Shown: positions 58,725-64,000 of the stretch, one piece after another
Position numbering within the stretch: position 1 is the first letter of the stretch
Layout of the letters: every line of letters begins with the position of its first letter
NCBI RefSeq assembly: GCF_020103725.1
Contig: NZ_JAHXBG010000001.1
Location: 682,001-746,000 of the forward strand
Source: Hyalangium gracile
GTDB taxonomy: Bacteria > Myxococcota > Myxococcia > Myxococcales > Myxococcaceae
Reading direction: 5' to 3'
Length of the DNA stretch: 64,000 nt
Translations under genes and position numbers: made by a program
The notes under the pieces: model-generated
What the model was told of the DNA's origin: nothing
Databases searched by the model: none
Seen by the model: only the letters and a program-made list of their open reading frames with translations

Positions 58725-59515
58725 TGGATGCAGCGCCCCCGCCTCCCGGAGCCGAGCCCCGCCGCCCCGTGAGCACGGTGGCGCTGCCCGAGGACGCGAG
58801 CACCCACGGCCACCGCATCGACTCGCTGCTGGCGCTCAGCCACCGCTTCGACCTCATCCTCACGGGGGTGATGGTGGGCTGGCTGCTGCTGACGCTGGTG
58901 CGCTTCCGGGGGGCTCGGAAGGTGCCCGCGGATGGCGGGACGCGGCGCAGCCGGATGCTGGTGATGGTGGCGGCGCTGACGATTTTCGGGGTGGTGGACG
59001 GCTCGCTCTTCGCGCGCTCGCTGGGCTACCTGGATGACGTGCTGTGGAACTTCGACGTGCCGGCCGGCAACCCGGACACGGTGCGCCTGGAGGTGAACGC
59101 TCGGCAGTGGGCGTGGGAGGCGCGGTACGCGGGGCAGGACGGGCGCTTCAACACGGCGGATGACGTGGTGACGTGGAGCGACCTTCGGGTGCCGGTGGGC
59201 GTGCCGGTGTGGGTGCAATTGGCGTCCACGGATGTGGTGCACGGCTTCTCGCTGCCGAACTTCCGGGTGAAGCTGGATGCGATTCCGGGCCGGGTGAACC
59301 AGACGTGGTTCCAGGCGGCGAAGCTGGGGACGTGGGAGGTGGCCTGCTACCAGCACTGCGGCACCAGCCACTACAAGATGCGAGGCACGCTGACGGTGAT
59401 GACGCCCGAGGACTACGCGGCGTGGCTGCGCGAGCAGAGCCGGCAGGCGGCGCGCCTGTATGACGCTCAGGACACGGCGGCGCACTGGGGCTGGGAGTGG
59501 AGGCCGAAGCCATGA
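58724..59515 (+). CDS. coxB: Cytochrome c oxidase subunit II
   Basis: This is a 263-residue subunit II. Two transmembrane helices (about 42-62 and 78-98) precede the periplasmic CuA domain. The copper site shows STDVVHGFSLPNF with the first His ligand, and VACYQHCGTSHYKMRG with the Cys-x3-Cys pair, His and Met. The aromatic block ARQWAWEARY, which receives electrons from cytochrome c, is present. The domain ends without a fused cytochrome c. It overlaps the preceding small protein and the following subunit I gene. Confidence 0.95.
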   Translation: MDAAPPPPGAEPRRPVSTVALPEDASTHGHRIDSLLALSHRFDLILTGVMVGWLLLTLVRFRGARKVPADGGTRRSRMLVMVAALTIFGVVDGSLFARSLGYLDDVLWNFDVPAGNPDTVRLEVNARQWAWEARYAGQDGRFNTADDVVTWSDLRVPVGVPVWVQLASTDVVHGFSLPNFRVKLDAIPGRVNQTWFQAAKLGTWEVACYQHCGTSHYKMRGTLTVMTPEDYAAWLREQSRQAARLYDAQDTAAHWGWEWRPKP

Positions 59516-61263
59516 GGCTGTTCTCCACGGACCATAAGGTGGTGGCGCGGCAGTTCCTCTGGGCTGGGTTTGGCTTCCTGCTGCTGGGCGGGCTGCTGGC
59601 GATGCTCATCCGCTGGCAGTGGGCGTACCCGGGGCGGCCGGTGCCGGGGCTCGGGGCGGTGCTGCCGAGCGCGGACGGATCGATTACCCCGCCGGCGTAC
59701 ATGGGGCTGTTCACCATGCACGGGCTGGTGATGGTGTTCTTCGCCATCGCCCCGCTGCTCATCGGCGCGCTGGGCAACTTCGTGGTGCCGCTGGCGGTGG
59801 GGGCGCGCGGCATGGCGTTCCCGAAGCTGTCGGCGCTGAGCTTCTGGGTGTTCGCGGTGGGCGGAGCGCTGGTGCTGGCCTCGTTCGGGGTGCGGCTGGG
59901 GACGGCGAGCGCGGCGTGGACGTCCTATCCGCCGCTGTCCACGCACGTGTTCACCCCGGGGGCGGGACAGACGCTGGTGATGATGGGCGTGCTGTGCGCG
60001 GCGGTGTCGTCCTTCCTCAGCGCGGTGAACTACGTGGTGACGGTGGTGCGAGCGCGGGCGCCGGGGATGACGTGGGGGCGGCTGCCGCTGACGGTGTGGG
60101 GGCTGTTCCTCACCTCGGTGCTGAACCTGCTGTTCATCCCGGTGGTGGCGGCGGCCACGGGGCTGCTGCTGCTGGACAGGCTCACGGGCACGCGCTTCTT
60201 CCTCGAGGGCGCGGCGGTGGCGGGCCGCGGCGGCGACCCGATGCTGTACCAGCACCTGTTCTGGATGTTCGGGCACCCCGAGGTCTACATCCTCATCCTC
60301 CCGGGCTGGGGAATGATTGGCGACATGGTGTCCTACTTCAGCCGGCGGCCGGCGCACGGGTACCGGGGCACGGTGCTGGCGATGAGCACGGTGTCCGCGC
60401 TGTCCGGGCTGGTGTACGCGCACCACCTCTTCACCAGCGGACTGTCGCCGATGCTGGGGCGGGCCTTCAGCACGCTGACGCTGATCATCTCGCTGCCGTC
60501 GACGGTGATGTTCCTCAACTGGCTGGTGACGATGTGGCGCGGGAGCGTGCGGCTGACGGCGCCGCTCCTGGCGGCGGTGGGGGCGATGGTGGTGTTCGGG
60601 CTGGGAGGCATTACGGGCCTGGCGCTGGGAGCGGTGGCCACGGACATCCCGCTGCACGGGACGATGTGGGTGGTGGGGCACTTCCACCTGACGATGGGCG
60701 CGGCCAGCTTCCTGGCGGTGTTCGCGGGGCTCTACTTCTGGTTCCCGAAGATGTTCGGGCGGACGCTGCACGCGGGGCTGTCGAAGACGCACGTGGTGCT
60801 GACGGCGGTGCTGTTCCTCGCGGTGTTCGGCGGCCAGCTGCTGACGGGGTACGCGGGCCAGCTGCGCCGGCTGTATGACCCGTACCAGTACGAGTACCTG
60901 CGGCACCTGCTCACGCTGAACAAGGGCACGAGCCACGCGGCGTTCACGCTGGGCCTGGTGCAGCTGCTGTTCGTGGTGAACCTGGTGTGGTCGCTGCGCA
61001 AGGGGCCTGCGGCGGACGCGAACCCGTGGCAGGTGGGCACGCTGGAGTGGACGTGCGCGCCGAGCCCGCCGCCGGTGGACAACTACGCGCAGGTGCCGGT
61101 GGTGGTGCGCGGGCCGTATGCGCTCTCGCAGCCGGAGGGGCTGGAGCAGCTGGGGCGTGACTGGATCGGCCAGGCGGAGGTGCTGCCGGACGAGGCGCGC
61201 CGAGCGCCGGAGGCCCCGGCGGAAGCGGCTCCGGTGGTGCCGAGCGCGGGAGGTGTGGGGTGA
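59512..61263 (+). CDS. coxA: Cytochrome c oxidase subunit I
   Basis: This is a 583-residue haem-copper oxidase subunit I with 12 or more membrane helices. The haem ligand His lies in FTMHGLVMVFF near the start. The HPEVYILILPG motif holds the CuB ligand and the His-Tyr pair, and the GLVYAHHLFTSGL block supplies further CuB ligands. The later VVGHFHLTMGAA motif carries the second haem ligand. The start at MRLFSTDHK overlaps the subunit II stop by four bases. It is the catalytic core that reduces oxygen and pumps protons. Confidence 0.96.
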   Translation: MRLFSTDHKVVARQFLWAGFGFLLLGGLLAMLIRWQWAYPGRPVPGLGAVLPSADGSITPPAYMGLFTMHGLVMVFFAIAPLLIGALGNFVVPLAVGARGMAFPKLSALSFWVFAVGGALVLASFGVRLGTASAAWTSYPPLSTHVFTPGAGQTLVMMGVLCAAVSSFLSAVNYVVTVVRARAPGMTWGRLPLTVWGLFLTSVLNLLFIPVVAAATGLLLLDRLTGTRFFLEGAAVAGRGGDPMLYQHLFWMFGHPEVYILILPGWGMIGDMVSYFSRRPAHGYRGTVLAMSTVSALSGLVYAHHLFTSGLSPMLGRAFSTLTLIISLPSTVMFLNWLVTMWRGSVRLTAPLLAAVGAMVVFGLGGITGLALGAVATDIPLHGTMWVVGHFHLTMGAASFLAVFAGLYFWFPKMFGRTLHAGLSKTHVVLTAVLFLAVFGGQLLTGYAGQLRRLYDPYQYEYLRHLLTLNKGTSHAAFTLGLVQLLFVVNLVWSLRKGPAADANPWQVGTLEWTCAPSPPPVDNYAQVPVVVRGPYALSQPEGLEQLGRDWIGQAEVLPDEARRAPEAPAEAAPVVPSAGGVG

Positions 61264-61820
61264 CGCCCGTGGACACTTCGGCTCCCGCCGCGCGCGAGGA
61301 CGAGGGGACGGCCTGGTTCGGCCTGGTGGTGGGGCTGAGCGCGTGGGCGATGTTCTTCGCGGCGCTGGCCTTCTCGGTGGGCTACCTGCGGATGCGCGAG
61401 CCGTGGCCGCTCGGAGGGATGCCGGCACTGCCGAGGATTCTTCCGGCGGTGGCGGTGCTGCTGCTCGGAGCCTCCGCGGTGCTGCTGCACCTGGGCGGAC
61501 GCGCGGCGCGGGCGACGCTCCCGACGGTGGGCGCGCTGGTGGCGCTGGTGGGCTCGCTGGCGGTGCAGGGTTTTGTCATGAGCGCGCTGTGGAGCGCGGG
61601 GCTGAAGCTGCCCGAGGGTGGCGCATATGCCTCGGCGGTGTACGGGCTGGGCGGGGTGCACGGCGCGCACGTGGTGGCGGGGGTGCTGGGGCTGGTGCGC
61701 GAGCTGGTGCGCGGCGCGCGAGGCACGGACGTGCGCGGGGCCGTGCGACTGTGGACGCTGTATGCCGTGTTCCTGGCGGTGACGGGCCTCATCCTCTTCG
61801 CGGCGGTGTACCTGCCATGA
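61260..61820 (+). CDS. coxC: Cytochrome c oxidase subunit III
   Basis: This is a 186-residue subunit III with five membrane helices, a short form without the extra N-terminal pair. The GTG start overlaps the subunit I stop. Typical features are the HGAHVVAGVLGLVRE block, with the conserved His pair and Glu-like position, and the C-terminal VFLAVTGLILFAAVYLP. It stabilises the complex and is usual next to subunits I and II. It overlaps the following cytochrome gene by four bases. Confidence 0.9.
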   Translation: MTPVDTSAPAAREDEGTAWFGLVVGLSAWAMFFAALAFSVGYLRMREPWPLGGMPALPRILPAVAVLLLGASAVLLHLGGRAARATLPTVGALVALVGSLAVQGFVMSALWSAGLKLPEGGAYASAVYGLGGVHGAHVVAGVLGLVRELVRGARGTDVRGAVRLWTLYAVFLAVTGLILFAAVYLP

Positions 61821-62797
61821 ACGCGAGACGCGCGCTGCTGACGGTGTTCTCGGTGCTCGCGGCGGCCGGAGCGGGCTGCACGCAGGCGCCGAAGCTCGAG
61901 CCGCTGAAGCTGGCCGACGGGCGGACGATTCCGGCGGAGACGCTGGAGCGCGGGCGGGACGTGTACACGTACTACTGCGTGTCCTGCCACGGCGAGCGCG
62001 GGGACGGACAGGGCCCGTCGGCGGTGGGGATGCGGCCTCCGCCGCGCAGCTTCCGGCAGGGGCTGTACAAGTTTGGCGGAGTGGCTGCGGGCGAGCTGCC
62101 CACGGACGAGGCGCTGAAGCGCACGGTGCGCCGAGGACTGCACGGCACGCCGATGCAGCCGTGGGGCGTGCCGGAGCCCGACCTCGAGGCGGTGGTGCAG
62201 TACCTGAAGACGTTCAGCCCGCGCTGGCAGCAGGAGGCGCCGGGCCAGCCGCTGGAGGTGTCGGCGGACCCATGGAAGGGCCGAGAGGCGGAGGCGGTGG
62301 CGCGGGGCAAGGCGGTGTACCACGTGGCGGGCAAGGGGCACGCGGGGTGCTCGGGGTGCCACATCTCCTATGTGTCGCGCTCGGAGCTGGAGGCGCTCAC
62401 GGAGCAGGTGACGGGCCGCAAGGTGGACCTGAGCAAGGCGGATCCGTACACGCAGCTGGCGAGGGACTCGGACTACGCGGTGGCGGTGGACGCCAAGGGC
62501 GAGGTGGCGCAGACGGCGAAGGTGCTGCCGCCGGACTTCCTCATCCACCGGCCGCGCACGGTGTGGCCGCTGGGTACGAAAGTCGACGGCGCGGAGTATA
62601 CGCCGGAGCGGCAGCGGGAGGACTTGTACCGCGTCATCGCCGGAGGCGTGGGCGGAGCGGCGATGCCGACGTGGAAGGGCGCCATCCCCGAGGAGAACCT
62701 GTGGGCGCTCGTGCACTACGTGCAGACGCTGGTGGCACAGCGCGACACGCCCGAGGGCCGCGCGTTGAAGGAGCTGCTGCTCCGTCCGGCGAAGTGA
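61817..62797 (+). CDS. Dihaem c-type cytochrome lipoprotein
   Basis: This is a 326-residue lipoprotein with the signal ending AAAGAGC (Cys21). Two haem c attachment sites are visible: CVSCH at 54-58 and CSGCH at 178-182. Each is followed by a cytochrome c fold, with candidate Met ligands in GMRPPPRSF and in PMQPWGVPE or AAMPTWKGA. It is the last gene of the oxidase cluster and overlaps subunit III. It is well placed to donate electrons to the CuA site, so the oxidase is probably fed by this dihaem cytochrome rather than by a fused domain. Confidence 0.93.
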   Translation: MNARRALLTVFSVLAAAGAGCTQAPKLEPLKLADGRTIPAETLERGRDVYTYYCVSCHGERGDGQGPSAVGMRPPPRSFRQGLYKFGGVAAGELPTDEALKRTVRRGLHGTPMQPWGVPEPDLEAVVQYLKTFSPRWQQEAPGQPLEVSADPWKGREAEAVARGKAVYHVAGKGHAGCSGCHISYVSRSELEALTEQVTGRKVDLSKADPYTQLARDSDYAVAVDAKGEVAQTAKVLPPDFLIHRPRTVWPLGTKVDGAEYTPERQREDLYRVIAGGVGGAAMPTWKGAIPEENLWALVHYVQTLVAQRDTPEGRALKELLLRPAK

Positions 62798-62830
62798 CAC
62801 ACGCAGGCGCGGCTGCTGTAGGGTGGGGCG

Positions 62831-64000
62831 ATGCTGCGCTCGATCGATCTGACCAACTTCAAGAGCTTCGAATTCCTTGTGCGGGTCGAGTTCTCGCCAT
62901 TGACGGTGCTCGTGGGAGCGAACGCATCGGGCAAGAGCAACCTGCTCGATGCCATCCGGCTGGTGCAGGGGCTGGGCCTGGGCTTCTCCCTGACGGATAC
63001 CCTCCAGGGTCGCGTTGAGGCGGGACGCGAAATATGGAGGGGAATTCGCGGCGGAATCTCGGAGGTCATCCGGCGCGGCCAGGACAGAGCCGAGATCGAT
63101 ACGGATTGGTACCTTCAAGGACAGGTGGTGAGTCACTCCTTGGGATTTACGGTGAAGCCTGAGCCCCGGATAGACGGCGAAGCCTTCACTCATCTCATTG
63201 GCGCCGCGGATTCCGGGCAATGGAAGCAGGCACGAAGCTTTGGGTTCGACGAGGAGCAGGCGATGGGGCGTGGGAGCAACCAAAGCCTCTTCTCCGATTT
63301 GGAGAAGCTCCTCAAGCAACGACCTGAGTTTGAAGGAGCGCGCATGGCACTTGCGCTCAGGCAGGCACTCCAGCGGCTGGTCGTGCTCGAACTGAAGCCA
63401 GATCGCATGCGGGACTACTCGCCCAGACATGCTCGGGAGATGGGAGCGGAGGGTGAACACTTGTCCTCGGCGATCTGGGTGCGCAGCAGAACCGAGGATG
63501 AGCGCTTGGAGTGGGTGGACTGGCTCTCCGAACTCTGTGCTCCAGAAATCACGGATATCGACTTCATCGAGACCGAGCTCGGCGATGTGATGCTCGTTCT
63601 CGTGGAGAAGGACGGCACACGTACCTCCGTGCGCGCTCTCTCGGATGGAACGCTGCGCTTTCTAGGGACGCTGACCGCGCTGAAGACGGCCCCGCCTGGA
63701 AGCATCTTTCTCATCGAGGAGCTCGAGCAGGGACTGCACCCTCAGCGCATCCACCTGCTCATCGAGTTCCTGGAGATGGTGACCAAGGAGCGCGGCATCC
63801 AGGTGATTGCCACGACCCATTCCCCCCAGGTCCTTCAGGCCCTTTCGTCCGAAGGTCTGAACCACGCCGTGCTGTGCGCTCGTTCTCGGGAGGACGGTGG
63901 CACCGTGCTGCGACGCTTCCAGGACATCCCTCACTTCAAGGAGGTCATCGCGAAGTCGGGCATCGACCACCTGTTCACCACCGGCTGGCTGGAGCGCGCG
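62831..64000 (+). CDS. AAA_21-type ATPase, truncated by window end
   Basis: The first 390 residues of an SMC/RecF-like ATPase are visible; the gene continues beyond the window. It starts MLRSIDLTNFKSFEF, followed by Walker A VGANASGKSN, a long variable region, the signature ALSDGTLRFLGTL, Walker B IFLIEELEQGLHP with the catalytic Glu, and the switch IATTHSPQVL. All active residues are present. Such ATPases often precede a nuclease or other effector gene in defence or DNA-repair modules; the gene downstream is not visible here. It is separated from the cytochrome gene by 33 bases. Confidence 0.87.
   Translation, partial: MLRSIDLTNFKSFEFLVRVEFSPLTVLVGANASGKSNLLDAIRLVQGLGLGFSLTDTLQGRVEAGREIWRGIRGGISEVIRRGQDRAEIDTDWYLQGQVVSHSLGFTVKPEPRIDGEAFTHLIGAADSGQWKQARSFGFDEEQAMGRGSNQSLFSDLEKLLKQRPEFEGARMALALRQALQRLVVLELKPDRMRDYSPRHAREMGAEGEHLSSAIWVRSRTEDERLEWVDWLSELCAPEITDIDFIETELGDVMLVLVEKDGTRTSVRALSDGTLRFLGTLTALKTAPPGSIFLIEELEQGLHPQRIHLLIEFLEMVTKERGIQVIATTHSPQVLQALSSEGLNHAVLCARSREDGGTVLRRFQDIPHFKEVIAKSGIDHLFTTGWLERA

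Overview
The window is chromosomal DNA from a myxobacterium, most likely of the Cystobacterineae (Archangium/Cystobacter/Stigmatella type). The base composition is very GC-rich and genes are densely packed. Family content points the same way: Ser/Thr protein kinases of eukaryotic type, a sigma-54 activator with an FHA-like sensor, many GAF/PAS histidine kinases, a DUF2381 protein beside its kinase, an AgmC-like Ig-repeat protein ending in a MYXO-CTERM signal, and OmpA proteins with thrombospondin type 3 repeats. No rRNA, tRNA, CRISPR array, prophage or complete insertion sequence was seen.

Layout. 1-4 kb: a DUF2381 protein and its kinase, a cupin, and an ABC/SMC-type ATPase whose catalytic residues are degenerate. 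4-7.6 kb: a molybdenum-cofactor island (moeA-mobB-fdhD, divergent mobA) whose intergenic region carries two copies of a hairpin repeat that recurs elsewhere in the window. 7.5-15.3 kb: a histidine kinase/response regulator pair, a sigma-54 enhancer-binding protein followed by a strong -24/-12 promoter and a 44-residue peptide gene, and a giant kinase-TPR protein. 15.4-22 kb: a radical SAM enzyme of the AmmeMemoRadiSam group, two tandem cytochromes P450, a decayed short-chain dehydrogenase and a GH15 glycosidase. 22-25.5 kb: small membrane proteins and a three-gene operon (thioredoxin lipoprotein, outer-membrane barrel, ATPase). The barrel gene contains an in-frame TGA after a CxxU-type motif, followed at the right distance by a SECIS-like hairpin. 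25.6-34 kb: unassigned secreted or membrane proteins, proline dehydrogenase, an acyltransferase, a hemerythrin, an AT-hook protein and tryptophan 2,3-dioxygenase. 34-38.4 kb: an RMD1-family protein and a four-GAF histidine kinase. 38.6-47.6 kb: two OmpA/TSP3 paralogues and the Ig-repeat surface protein, the last two probably driven by a second sigma-54 promoter. 48-57.4 kb: an adenylate/guanylate cyclase fused to a receiver, a GspG-like protein, a universal stress protein, a relic of an AAA+ activator, an H1-like basic protein, a macro-domain protein and myxobacterial proteins of unknown role. 57.5-62.8 kb: a terminal oxidase cluster (Sco, CuA subunit, haem-copper subunit I, subunit III, dihaem cytochrome c). 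The window ends inside another AAA ATPase gene.

Three threads connect the regions. (1) Molybdenum/selenium redox: fdhD and the cofactor genes make a molybdenum formate dehydrogenase likely in this organism, and the barrel operon looks like a selenoprotein operon. (2) Sigma-54 regulation: an activator, two good -24/-12 promoters, arrays of candidate activator sites, and a degenerate activator relic. (3) A dispersed intergenic hairpin family with a conserved 11-nt loop, present at three loci. The strongest candidate for something undescribed is the putative selenoprotein outer-membrane barrel and its thioredoxin partner.
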